A stretch of 64,000 bases of DNA from Enterobacter chengduensis (GTDB lineage Bacteria; Pseudomonadota; Gammaproteobacteria; Enterobacterales; Enterobacteriaceae). Location: assembly GCF_001984825.2 (NCBI RefSeq), contig NZ_CP043318.1, positions 2,294,001 through 2,358,000 of the forward strand, in the 5' to 3' direction. Each line of letters opens with the position of its first letter. Position 1 is the stretch's first letter. The notes beneath the pieces are model-generated. The model worked only from the letters and a program-made list of their open reading frames with translations, did no database searches and had not been told where the DNA came from. This document shows positions 45,739 to 53,963 of this stretch, piece after piece. A program made the translations under genes and the position numbers.

Positions 45739-46053
45739 TCAGGCCGCTTTCACGGCCCTGATTTTTTTGCTGTCGGCCACATCTTCTGTTTTATCCGCTG
45801 CAGCAGGGGCATTGAGATCGGGAAGCTTGCTGGTACGCAGAATATGCTGCACGGTCTCTTTCTGCTCGGCGAAATACAGGCCAAGATTTTCAGCCTGCGT
45901 TTCATCCATCTGCATACCGCTTTGCAACAGCCAGTCGGTGAACGCGTCTGCCATATCGAGCAGCTTGTCGTGAGCGTCAGCCTCTTTCTTGCTGGCAAAT
46001 GTCATTTTCTCTTCACCTTTTCTTACGACAACATATTTTATTTCAACAGCCAT
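45739..46053 (-). CDS. yebG: SOS-induced protein YebG
   Basis: This 104-residue protein begins MAVEIKYVVVRKGEEKMTFA as in E. coli YebG (96 residues) but has a diverged C-terminal half (an Ala/Asp-rich end with KTEDVADSKKIRAVKAA). It is a LexA-regulated DNA-damage-inducible protein of unknown biochemical role. A GAGGTG precedes the ATG, and a full LexA box lies 14 bases further upstream. In E. coli yebG is located elsewhere, so this may be a relocated or extra copy. Confidence 0.88.
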   Translation of the reverse strand: MAVEIKYVVVRKGEEKMTFASKKEADAHDKLLDMADAFTDWLLQSGMQMDETQAENLGLYFAEQKETVQHILRTSKLPDLNAPAAADKTEDVADSKKIRAVKAA

Positions 46054-46066
46054 TATGCGCACCTCA

Positions 46067-46086
46067 TACTGTAATTATATACAGTA
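46067..46086 (-). promoter_or_regulatory. LexA (SOS) box upstream of yebG
   Basis: TA-CTGT-aattatat-ACAG-TA fits the CTGT-N8-ACAG operator with an AT-rich centre. It lies 13 bases upstream of the yebG start codon. Confidence 0.93.
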
Positions 46087-46131
46087 TAACAGCTCCGGGT
46101 TTATGTTGCAGCTAAAAAAATGCGCACAGTT

Positions 46132-47112
46132 CTAGCGAGCAGGGGGCTCATTCGAAAAGCGTGCGCTGATCGCATCACGTTCATAGCCCTGCGGCTGGGT
46201 CAGTATCCGGTATAAATCGGGGCGGCGACCGTGGATCCAGCGCCGTCCGGTGCTCATCGCGAGCAGGCTTAAATCCAGCTCAGCGCTCACCATCGCATCC
46301 TCTGCCGCCCAGGTTTCATTCACGATCCTTCCGTAAGGATCGAGGATCATGGCATTGCCCGTGCGCACTTCGTCGTCATCGGCACCGACACCGTTGCTGA
46401 AGAGAAGAAACAGTCCGTTGTCGTGCGCGCGGGCAGGCAGCCAGCGCATAAGCCACTCCCGACCGCTTGGACCTTTAAATGCGGCGGTAATGTCCTCCTT
46501 GCGCGTTTCCCGCGCCTCCCATAGCGCCAGCGGAATGGGCTTCATTCCGTGGGGGCTGCGGGAATCTGTGCCGCCCGTCTGGTGCGGCGCGAGAAGAATA
46601 TCGGCGCCCAGCAGCGCCGTTGCGCGCACGTTTTCGACCAGATTATTGTCCCAGCAAATCAGGATACCGACCTTCACGCCCCACGGCGTATCAAAAACGG
46701 TAAAGCTGTCCCCGCTGCTGATGGTCGGATGTTCAAAAGCATGGAGCTTACGATGCGTATGCATTGTGCCGTCCGGCATACAGGCAACATAGGCATTGTA
46801 GAGGCGGCCATCGTCGGCGCGTTCAATGAGACCGACGCCAATCAGCATCTGATGTTTTATCGCAAGGGAGCGAATGAGCGCCAGGGAAGGGCTTTCTGCT
46901 ACTGGCTCGGCCAGGGCAGACACCTCCGCTGCGGTGAGCCTGGGGACGTGCCAGTAGCCGGTAATACACATTTCAGGGAAGGTGAGAATGTTCACCTGCT
47001 CAAGCGCCGCCTGTTCAATAAACTTCTCCATTATCAGCAGATTGTACTTTTTGTTATTGGCCTGATGCTGAAACTGGACGGTTGCCGCCTTTAGGGATTG
47101 AGGTTCGTTCAT
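46132..47112 (-). CDS. Nitrilase/carbon-nitrogen hydrolase family protein
   Basis: This 326-residue hydrolase has the Glu-Lys-Cys triad at Glu47 (LTFPEMCITGY), Lys122 (HTHRKLHAFEH) and Cys153 (GILICWDNNL). The length and C-terminus suit an aliphatic amidase or N-carbamoyl-type enzyme, but the substrate is not evident. It is divergent from a LysR gene across a 100-base gap and is the probable target of that regulator. Confidence 0.87.
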   Translation of the reverse strand: MNEPQSLKAATVQFQHQANNKKYNLLIMEKFIEQAALEQVNILTFPEMCITGYWHVPRLTAAEVSALAEPVAESPSLALIRSLAIKHQMLIGVGLIERADDGRLYNAYVACMPDGTMHTHRKLHAFEHPTISSGDSFTVFDTPWGVKVGILICWDNNLVENVRATALLGADILLAPHQTGGTDSRSPHGMKPIPLALWEARETRKEDITAAFKGPSGREWLMRWLPARAHDNGLFLLFSNGVGADDDEVRTGNAMILDPYGRIVNETWAAEDAMVSAELDLSLLAMSTGRRWIHGRRPDLYRILTQPQGYERDAISARFSNEPPAR

Positions 47113-47212
47113 GATGTGTCTCCGGTTGTCATCGAGACTCGATTACATAACGATTACCAATAACTGTATAATCAAATGATTTCTTATTTTGATAACCATC
47201 TGGAATCTAAAC

Positions 47213-48127
47213 ATGAACACCCGGTTGCTCAACGCCTTTTTGATGCTGGCTGAAAAGGGGAACTATGCCGATGCGGCGCGGGCGCTGTTTATCTCGCAAC
47301 CGGCATTGACCAAACAGATTAATCTCCTCGAATCCCAGGTGAATATGTCTCTTTTTTCACGGGGGCGTCACGGCGCAATGCTGACGGCCGGCGGCAGGCG
47401 TTTGCTGCCAGAGGCTGAAAAAGTGGTCAGGCAAAGCCAGCTCTTTATGCAGCATGCCGAGCGGGTCTCAAAAGGGGTGGAGGGACATATTGCCGTCGGG
47501 TTCGGGCTCTCAAGCTTTTATCTTGCGCCGCGCTGTATCGCTGACTTTCGTCGGGACTACCCGGGAGTAGAAATGTCATTGACGGATCTGCCTTCCTTCC
47601 AGCAGTACGAGCGATTGCAAAATGATGAGCTACAGGTCGGTTTTGTCAGGGTGCCTCCCCCCGCGGCGCTTGACTCCCTGCCGCTATTTACCGACCGTCT
47701 GGTGCTGGTTGCGCCCGCCGCGTCGCCGACGCTGCCTGCCGCAGAGTGGCTCATGAAACGCCCTCTGCTGCGGCTTTATGATGAGCGGGGACGGGGATTG
47801 AACGCGCAGATTGACCGCTTCCTGCATGACAACGGTCTTTTCGTCTCATCGACTCAGCTGACTGACGACATTCAAACCATCGTCGCGATGGTGGTGGCGG
47901 GCATCGGTGTGGCGATTCTGCCCACCAGCGTAACGCATATCGCGCCGCCGGGGCTGGCGATTATTCCGCTAACGGGGGAGTCAATCAGCTGGAAGGTGGG
48001 CATTGCCTGGGACGCAGGCAGGGAAGACGTCATCCGTGACAATTTCATTGCTAGCGTAGCGGCTGCGTTTCCGGGCCACCCATGCTCCGCCGCCATGCCC
48101 CAGGCGCCTGACCGTACTGACGCTTAA
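47213..48127 (+). CDS. LysR-family transcriptional regulator next to the nitrilase gene
   Basis: This 304-residue regulator begins MNTRLLNAFLMLAEKGNYAD, with the HTH in ARALFISQPALTKQINLLES and a periplasmic-binding-like effector domain. Eight in-frame upstream codons are less likely as a start. Its last 77 bases overlap the convergent rarA gene. It probably controls the divergent nitrilase gene. Confidence 0.85.
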   Translation: MNTRLLNAFLMLAEKGNYADAARALFISQPALTKQINLLESQVNMSLFSRGRHGAMLTAGGRRLLPEAEKVVRQSQLFMQHAERVSKGVEGHIAVGFGLSSFYLAPRCIADFRRDYPGVEMSLTDLPSFQQYERLQNDELQVGFVRVPPPAALDSLPLFTDRLVLVAPAASPTLPAAEWLMKRPLLRLYDERGRGLNAQIDRFLHDNGLFVSSTQLTDDIQTIVAMVVAGIGVAILPTSVTHIAPPGLAIIPLTGESISWKVGIAWDAGREDVIRDNFIASVAAAFPGHPCSAAMPQAPDRTDA

Positions 48128-48401
48128 AGCTGCGGTTGAAGGACTGCTGGGAGTCAAAGCCCAGCGCGATCGCCACGTTCAGAATGGGCTCATCGCTGCG
48201 GGTTAAGCGCTCCATCGATTTTTGCAGCTTCTGCGCGCGAATATACCCGGCGAGGGGATAGCCCGTATGTTCCTTAAACAAACGCTGAAGATGCCATTTC
48301 GAATAGCCGGAGCGCCTGGCGACGGACTCAATGTCCAGACGGCTGTCCAGGTTGTTGTCGATCCAGTCGAGTAAGTCATGCATAAATGCGCCAGTGTTCA
48401 T
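48051..48401 (-). CDS. rarA: AraC-family multidrug-resistance activator RarA
   Basis: This 116-residue protein is a stand-alone double-HTH AraC activator of the MarA/SoxS/RamA/RarA group: DIESVARRSGYSKWHLQRLF (first HTH) and ILNVAIALGFDSQQSFNRSF (second). In Klebsiella and Enterobacter, RarA is encoded beside oqxABR and activates oqxAB and the acrAB-type response. GGAG precedes the ATG (MNTGAFMHDLL). It is divergent from oqxA across a 336-base control region and overlaps the 3' end of a LysR gene. Confidence 0.9.
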   Translation of the reverse strand: MNTGAFMHDLLDWIDNNLDSRLDIESVARRSGYSKWHLQRLFKEHTGYPLAGYIRAQKLQKSMERLTRSDEPILNVAIALGFDSQQSFNRSFKRQYGQAPGAWRRSMGGPETQPLR

Positions 48402-48440
48402 CGGGTTACTCCCACGCAGCAAAGTAAAAGTATCTTTATC

Positions 48441-48500
48441 TGTTGCATTTAAAGGTGGCGCGTTTTTGCGGTAATTGCAAGTTTTATTGTTGCATTTAAA
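48441..48500. repeat. Two direct copies of a 13-base NsrR-like motif
   Basis: TGTTGCATTTAAA occurs identically at 48441-48453 and 48488-48500, 47 bases apart, between rarA and oqxA. It resembles the half-site (GATGCATTTnAA) of the Rrf2 repressor NsrR. OqxR is an Rrf2-family repressor, so these are candidate OqxR sites near the rarA promoter. No biochemical support exists in the sequence itself. Confidence 0.5.
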
Positions 48501-48536
48501 TCCCTGGCCGAAACGGGTCTTTTCACATCCGCTCAA

Positions 48537-48592
48537 ATAGCACATAAAGTGCAACAATTATTCTTGCACTTAGTTAAGCGCCTTCCTACAAT
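48537..48592 (+). promoter_or_regulatory. oqxAB promoter with candidate mar/rar box and operator
   Basis: TTGCAC at 48564-48569 and TACAAT at 48587-48592 are separated by exactly 17 bases and form a good sigma-70 promoter. Just upstream, ATAGCACATAAAGTGCAAC (48537-48555) matches most of the marbox consensus, suitable for RarA binding. The inverted repeat GTGCAA-N9-TTGCAC (48549-48569) overlaps the -35 and could be a repressor site. The start site would be near 48599, about 140 bases before oqxA. Confidence 0.6.
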
Positions 48593-48737
48593 CGCCGCGA
48601 ATAGTGTATTCGCAACTGTTACAGTTTTGTGGCGATGAACGACACAAATGGCCTTAAGACAGCCCCCGGACAAAGGAAGTGGCGCGGTGCCTCCTGCTGC
48701 GTCTTGCCCGGCGGCGACAATTATCGGAATAAAAATA

Positions 48738-49913
48738 ATGAGCCTGCAAAAAACCTGGGGTAACTCTCCACTGAGCGCGCTGGGGGCACTGTTGCTCTCC
48801 GCGCTGCTCGTCGGATGCGATAACAGCGTCGCGCAAAACGCCGCGCCGCCTGCGCCAGCCGTGAGCGCCGCTGACGTGGTGGTGAAATCGATCAGCCAGT
48901 GGGATAGCTTTAACGGCCGGATTGAAGCGGTGGAGAGCGTTCAGCTACGTCCGCGCGTGTCCGGCTACATTGATAAGGTGAATTACACCGACGGCCAGGA
49001 AGTGAAGAAGGGCGAGGTGCTGTTCACGATTGATGACCGTACCTATCGCGCGGCGCTGGAACAGGCGCAGGCGAACCTGGCGAGAGCCAAAACGCAGGCA
49101 AGCCTGGCACAAAGTGAGGCAAACCGTACCGATAAGCTGGTCAATACTAACGTCGTCTCCCGCGAAGAGTGGGAGCAGCGTCGTTCGGCCGCCACGCAGG
49201 CGCAGGCCGATATTCGCGCCGCGCAGGCGGCGGTTGATGCCGCCCAGCTCAACCTGGACTTCACCAAAGTGACCGCGCCGATTGACGGCCGCGCCAGCCG
49301 GGCGCTGATCACCAGCGGGAACCTGGTCACGGCGGGGGACACCGCCAGCGTCCTCACCACGCTGGTTTCGCAGAAGACGGTCTACGTCTACTTTGACGTG
49401 GACGAGTCGACCTATCTTCACTACCAAAACCTGGCCCGCAGCGGGCAGGGGGCGTCCAGCAACCACGCGGCGCTTCCGGTTGAGATTGGCCTGACGGGCG
49501 AGGAGGGCTATCCCCATCAGGGCAAAGTGGACTTCCTGGATAACCAGCTCACGCCGAGCACCGGCACCATCCGCATGCGCGCGCTGCTGGATAACGCGCA
49601 GCGTCAGTTCACGCCGGGACTGTTTGCCCGCGTACGCCTGCCGGGCAGCGCGGAGTTCAAAGCCACGCTTATCGACGACAAGGCGGTGCTGACCGATCAG
49701 GATCGTAAATACGTCTATATCGTGGATAAAGAGGGGAAAGCGCAGCGTCGCGACATTACGCCGGGGCGTCTGGCAGACGGCTTACGCATCGTGCGGCAGG
49801 GGCTGAACCCTGGCGACAAAGTCATCGTCGAGGGTTTACAGAAAGTGTTTATGCCGGGTATGCCGGTTAACGCGAAAACCGTTGCCATGACCGCCAGCGC
49901 CGCCCTTAACTGA
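48738..49913 (+). CDS. oqxA: Multidrug efflux periplasmic adaptor OqxA
   Basis: This 391-residue lipoprotein has the lipobox LLVGC with Cys27, followed by the membrane-fusion-protein architecture: a biotinyl-lipoyl half (RPRVSGYIDKVNYTDGQEVK), an alpha-hairpin (about 100-160) and a beta-barrel. It bridges OqxB and the outer-membrane channel TolC. I chose MSLQKTWGN because it matches the known OqxA N-terminus and length; an in-frame ATG 30 codons upstream is rejected. It is cotranscribed with oqxB, 24 bases downstream. Confidence 0.95.
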   Translation: MSLQKTWGNSPLSALGALLLSALLVGCDNSVAQNAAPPAPAVSAADVVVKSISQWDSFNGRIEAVESVQLRPRVSGYIDKVNYTDGQEVKKGEVLFTIDDRTYRAALEQAQANLARAKTQASLAQSEANRTDKLVNTNVVSREEWEQRRSAATQAQADIRAAQAAVDAAQLNLDFTKVTAPIDGRASRALITSGNLVTAGDTASVLTTLVSQKTVYVYFDVDESTYLHYQNLARSGQGASSNHAALPVEIGLTGEEGYPHQGKVDFLDNQLTPSTGTIRMRALLDNAQRQFTPGLFARVRLPGSAEFKATLIDDKAVLTDQDRKYVYIVDKEGKAQRRDITPGRLADGLRIVRQGLNPGDKVIVEGLQKVFMPGMPVNAKTVAMTASAALN

Positions 49914-49937
49914 TCCCTTGACCTGAGAATCCAACCC

Positions 49938-52900
49938 ATGGACTTTTCCCGCTTTTTCATCGACAGGCCGATTTTTGCCGCCGTCCTGTCGATTCTGATT
50001 TTTATCACAGGACTGATCGCCATCCCGCTGCTGCCGGTGAGCGAATACCCTGACGTCGTGCCGCCAAGCGTGCAGGTGCGCGCGGAGTACCCGGGCGCCA
50101 ACCCGAAAGTGATTGCCGAGACCGTGGCGACGCCGCTGGAAGAGGCGATCAACGGCGTTGAGAACATGATGTACATGAAGTCCGTCGCGGGCTCCGACGG
50201 CGTGCTGGTGACGACCGTCACTTTCCGTCCGGGAACCGACCCGGATCAGGCGCAGGTTCAGGTGCAAAACCGCGTCGCGCAGGCCGAGGCGCGTCTGCCG
50301 GAAGACGTAAGGCGTCTGGGCATTACCACCCAGAAGCAGTCCCCGACGCTGACGCTGGTGGTGCATCTGTTCTCGCCCGGCGGTAAGTACGACTCCCTGT
50401 ATATGCGCAACTACGCCACGCTGAAGGTGAAGGACGAGCTGGCGCGCCTGCCCGGCGTCGGCCAGATCCAGATTTTCGGCTCCGGCGAGTACGCGATGCG
50501 CGTCTGGCTGGATCCCAACAAGGTGGCGGCCCGCGGGCTGACCGCGTCGGACGTGGTGACGGCGATGCAGGAGCAGAACGTGCAGGTGTCCGCCGGGCAG
50601 CTTGGCGCCGAGCCGCTGCCGAAGGAGAGCGATTTCCTGATCTCCATTAACGCCCAGGGCCGTCTGCATACCGAAGAAGAGTTCGGCAATATTGTCCTGA
50701 AAACGACGCAGGACGGTACGGTTGTTCGCCTGCGCGACGTAGCGCGTATCGAAATGGGGTCCGGGAGCTATGCGCTGCGTTCTCAGCTGAATAATAAAGA
50801 CGCGGTCGGGATTGGTATCTTCCAGTCTCCGGGGGCGAACGCCATCGATCTTTCTAACGCGGTGCGCGCGAAAATGGACGAACTGTCCACGCGCTTCCCG
50901 GCGGACATGAAGTGGGCGGCACCTTACGATCCGACCGTTTTCGTGCGCGATTCCATCCGCGCGGTGGTGCAAACGCTGCTGGAAGCGGTGGTGCTGGTGG
51001 TGCTGGTGGTGATCCTGTTCCTGCAAACCTGGCGCGCGTCGATCATTCCGCTGATCGCGGTGCCGGTGTCGGTGGTGGGCACGTTCAGCATTCTTTATCT
51101 GCTGGGCTTCTCGCTGAATACCCTGAGCCTGTTCGGGCTGGTGCTGGCTATCGGCATCGTGGTGGATGACGCCATCGTGGTGGTGGAAAACGTCGAGCGC
51201 AATATCGAAGAGGGGCTTGCGCCGCTTGCGGCGGCGCATCAGGCGATGCGCGAAGTGTCCGGGCCGATTATCGCGATTGCGCTGGTGCTGTGCGCGGTGT
51301 TTGTGCCGATGGCGTTTCTCTCCGGCGTTACCGGGCAGTTCTACAAGCAGTTTGCGGTGACGATCGCCATTTCCACGGTCATCTCCGCCATTAACTCGCT
51401 GACGCTCTCTCCGGCGCTGGCGGCACTGCTGTTAAAACCGCACGGCGCGCCGAAAGATTTCCCGACCCGGCTTATCGATCGTCTGTTCGGCTGGATTTTC
51501 CGTCCGTTTAACCGCTTTTTCCACCGCAGCTCGAACGGCTATCAGGGGCTGGTGGGCAAAACGCTGGGACGACGCGGCGCGGTATTTGTGGTGTATCTGC
51601 TGCTGCTCTGTGCCGCAGGCGTCATGTTTAAGGCGGTGCCCGGCGGGTTTATTCCGACCCAGGACAAGCTTTACCTGATTGGCGGCGTGAAGATGCCGGA
51701 AGGCTCTTCGCTGGCGCGCACCGACGCGGTGATCCGCAAGATGAGCGAAATCGGGATGAATACCGAAGGCGTGGACTACGCGGTTGCGTTCCCGGGGCTG
51801 AACGCGCTGCAGTTCACCAACACGCCGAATACCGGAACGGTCTTCTTTGGCCTGAAGCCGTTCGATCAGCGTAAGCATACTGCGGCGGAAATTAACGCCG
51901 AGATCAACGCGAAAATTGCGCAAATCCAGCAGGGCTTTGGCTTCTCCATTCTGCCGCCGCCGATTCTGGGGCTGGGGCAAGGGTCAGGCTATTCGCTGTA
52001 CATCCAGGATCGCGGTGGTCTGGGCTATGGCGCGCTGCAAAATGCGGTGAACACCATGTCCGGCGCGATTATGCAGACGCCGGGAATGCACTTCCCGATC
52101 TCAACCTACCAGGCTAACGTGCCGCAGCTGGACGTGCAGGTCGACCGCGATAAGGCCAAAGCGCAGGGCGTATTGTTGACCGATCTTTTCGGTACGCTGC
52201 AAACCTATCTGGGCTCGTCGTACGTGAATGACTTTAACCAGTTCGGGCGCACCTGGCGCGTGATGGTGCAGGCCGACGGGCAGTTCCGCGACAGCGTGGA
52301 AGATATTGCGAACCTTCGTACCCGTAACAGCCAGGGCGAAATGGTGCCGATTGGCAGCATGGTGAAAATCACGACCACCTACGGGCCGGATCCGGTGATC
52401 CGCTACAATGGCTACCCGGCGGCGGACCTGATTGGCGATGCCGACCCGCGCGTGCTCTCTTCCACGCAGGCGATGACGCAGCTGGACGCGATGTCTAAGC
52501 AGATCCTGCCGAACGGGATGAACATTGAATGGACCGACCTGAGCTTCCAGCAGGCCACGCAGGGCAATACGGCGCTGATCGTCTTCCCGGTCGCGGTGCT
52601 GCTGGCGTTCCTGGTCCTGGCAGCGCTGTATGAAAGCTGGACGCTGCCGCTGGCGGTGATCCTCATCGTGCCGATGACCATGCTCTCCGCGCTGTTTGGC
52701 GTCTGGCTGACCGGTGGCGATAACAACGTGTTCGTGCAGGTGGGGCTGGTGGTCCTGATGGGGCTGGCCTGTAAAAACGCCATTCTTATCGTGGAGTTTG
52801 CCCGCGAGCTGGAAATTCAGGGCAAAGGCATTATGGAGGCCGCGCTGGAGGCATGCCGCCTGCGCTTACGCCCGATTGTGATGACCTCCATCGCCTTTAT

Positions 52901-53093
52901 TGCCGGGACCATTCCGCTGATCCTCGGCCACGGCGCGGGCGCTGAAGTGCGCGGCGTTACCGGGATCACCGTGTTCTCCGGGATGTTGGGCGTAACGCTG
53001 TTTGGTCTGTTCCTGACGCCGGTGTTCTACGTGACGCTGCGTAAGTTCGTCACGCGCGGGAAAAAAGAGGAAAGGGAAGTGCTGCCCGCGTAG
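49938..53093 (+). CDS. oqxB: RND multidrug efflux pump OqxB
   Basis: This 1051-residue inner-membrane RND transporter has 12 helices and two large periplasmic loops. Proton-relay residues are visible: the Asp pair in LAIGIVVDDAIVVVENVERN and the Lys in GLACKNAILIVEFAREL. With OqxA and TolC it exports quinolones, olaquindox, chloramphenicol, tigecycline and bile compounds. No frameshift is seen. It ends at a strong terminator facing oqxR. Confidence 0.96.
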   Translation: MDFSRFFIDRPIFAAVLSILIFITGLIAIPLLPVSEYPDVVPPSVQVRAEYPGANPKVIAETVATPLEEAINGVENMMYMKSVAGSDGVLVTTVTFRPGTDPDQAQVQVQNRVAQAEARLPEDVRRLGITTQKQSPTLTLVVHLFSPGGKYDSLYMRNYATLKVKDELARLPGVGQIQIFGSGEYAMRVWLDPNKVAARGLTASDVVTAMQEQNVQVSAGQLGAEPLPKESDFLISINAQGRLHTEEEFGNIVLKTTQDGTVVRLRDVARIEMGSGSYALRSQLNNKDAVGIGIFQSPGANAIDLSNAVRAKMDELSTRFPADMKWAAPYDPTVFVRDSIRAVVQTLLEAVVLVVLVVILFLQTWRASIIPLIAVPVSVVGTFSILYLLGFSLNTLSLFGLVLAIGIVVDDAIVVVENVERNIEEGLAPLAAAHQAMREVSGPIIAIALVLCAVFVPMAFLSGVTGQFYKQFAVTIAISTVISAINSLTLSPALAALLLKPHGAPKDFPTRLIDRLFGWIFRPFNRFFHRSSNGYQGLVGKTLGRRGAVFVVYLLLLCAAGVMFKAVPGGFIPTQDKLYLIGGVKMPEGSSLARTDAVIRKMSEIGMNTEGVDYAVAFPGLNALQFTNTPNTGTVFFGLKPFDQRKHTAAEINAEINAKIAQIQQGFGFSILPPPILGLGQGSGYSLYIQDRGGLGYGALQNAVNTMSGAIMQTPGMHFPISTYQANVPQLDVQVDRDKAKAQGVLLTDLFGTLQTYLGSSYVNDFNQFGRTWRVMVQADGQFRDSVEDIANLRTRNSQGEMVPIGSMVKITTTYGPDPVIRYNGYPAADLIGDADPRVLSSTQAMTQLDAMSKQILPNGMNIEWTDLSFQQATQGNTALIVFPVAVLLAFLVLAALYESWTLPLAVILIVPMTMLSALFGVWLTGGDNNVFVQVGLVVLMGLACKNAILIVEFARELEIQGKGIMEAALEACRLRLRPIVMTSIAFIAGTIPLILGHGAGAEVRGVTGITVFSGMLGVTLFGLFLTPVFYVTLRKFVTRGKKEEREVLPA

Positions 53094-53110
53094 AGACGTT
53101 GCAGATAATA

Positions 53111-53143
53111 AAAAACCGCCTTCACGATGAAGGCGGTTTTTTT
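53111..53143. terminator. Bidirectional terminator between oqxB and oqxR
   Basis: CCGCCTTCA-CGA-TGAAGGCGG with AAAAA on the left and TTTTTTT on the right forms an intrinsic terminator for both convergent genes. Confidence 0.9.
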
Positions 53144-53153
53144 ACATCAGAAT

Positions 53154-53184
53154 GCAGGCCGGGTAAGCGCAGCGCCACCCGATA
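53154..53184. repeat. REP-type palindromic element
   Basis: The sequence GCCGGGTAAGCGCAGCG followed by CCACCCG is the common enterobacterial REP unit; the same core occurs at 60115-60140. It lies between the oqxB terminator and the oqxR stop. Confidence 0.75.
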
Positions 53185-53190
53185 AAATGG

Positions 53191-53670
53191 TTACGACGTC
53201 TTTTGATACTGGGCAATAAGCTCGGGGAGCGGATCGCACCCGCTGCTGTCGGCGTTTTTAACCTCTTCCAGCGCGCTTGCCACGGTATGACGGGCAAGCA
53301 CCGCCAGCGAAGCCTCCTCGGCCTCTTCGGAAATCGACTTAAAGTACCAGCAGGCGTTAGCGCTGACCACGCAGCGGGCCGGTACGTCCGGGCGCGACGC
53401 CCACAGCTTTTTATCTTCGATGACCGACAGGTAGATGTCGCGCAGGGTAATCTCTTCCGGCGGGCGGCCAAGGTGAATTGAGCCGTTACGGCCCAGCGTC
53501 GAAACGATAATGCCGTCACGCGTCAGCGGAACCATCAGTTTGCGGATAAAGCTCGGGTTGGCTTCCAGGCCGTAGGCCAGAATTGCACTCGTCGAACGTT
53601 TACCTAATTGCTCCGCCATCGCTACGCTGAGAACCATCTGCAAAGCTGTCGGGAAGCGGTAATCTAACAT
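53191..53670 (-). CDS. oqxR: Rrf2-family repressor OqxR
   Basis: This 159-residue winged-helix repressor of the Rrf2 family begins MLDYRFPTALQMVLSVAMAE, with the recognition helix around SAILAYGLEANPSFIRKLM. OqxR represses oqxAB and rarA; its loss raises efflux-mediated resistance in Klebsiella. The usual iron-sulfur Cys triad is not evident: only two cysteines near residues 110-118 plus a later one are seen, so a typical cluster is uncertain. AGGAAAG precedes the ATG; an upstream frame of 42 codons is rejected. Confidence 0.9.
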   Translation of the reverse strand: MLDYRFPTALQMVLSVAMAEQLGKRSTSAILAYGLEANPSFIRKLMVPLTRDGIIVSTLGRNGSIHLGRPPEEITLRDIYLSVIEDKKLWASRPDVPARCVVSANACWYFKSISEEAEEASLAVLARHTVASALEEVKNADSSGCDPLPELIAQYQKTS

Positions 53671-53963
53671 TTCTCTTTCCTGGGTCGCGGTGAATCTTGT
53701 TCTTTTTGGCACCGCAGAGGTGAATAAGCAATAAACAACAATATAACAAACAGGGGAATTTTTTTGAAGCAATCTGCGGCATTTGCGATCAATCACCCTG
53801 TTTCGGTTTAGCTAAACGTGCGGTTCTGGACGTCAACGCCCTAAATCAAAGGGCTTTATCAGCAACTGAGAGGCCGCTTCTCAGTCCGGAGCATTTGAAA
53901 ACCAGAACCTCACTGAAAAGTGTGCCAACATTTCCCAGGTAATATCAATATCCGGAGAACAAC

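Noticed and set aside
48648..48737. Thirty-codon N-terminal extension of OqxA
   Set aside because: It would destroy the lipoprotein signal peptide and is not present in known OqxA.
49836..51239. Open frame of 467 codons antisense to oqxB
   Set aside because: The protein is His/Arg/Gln-rich without a domain, a common by-product of GC-rich coding on the other strand. oqxB is certain.
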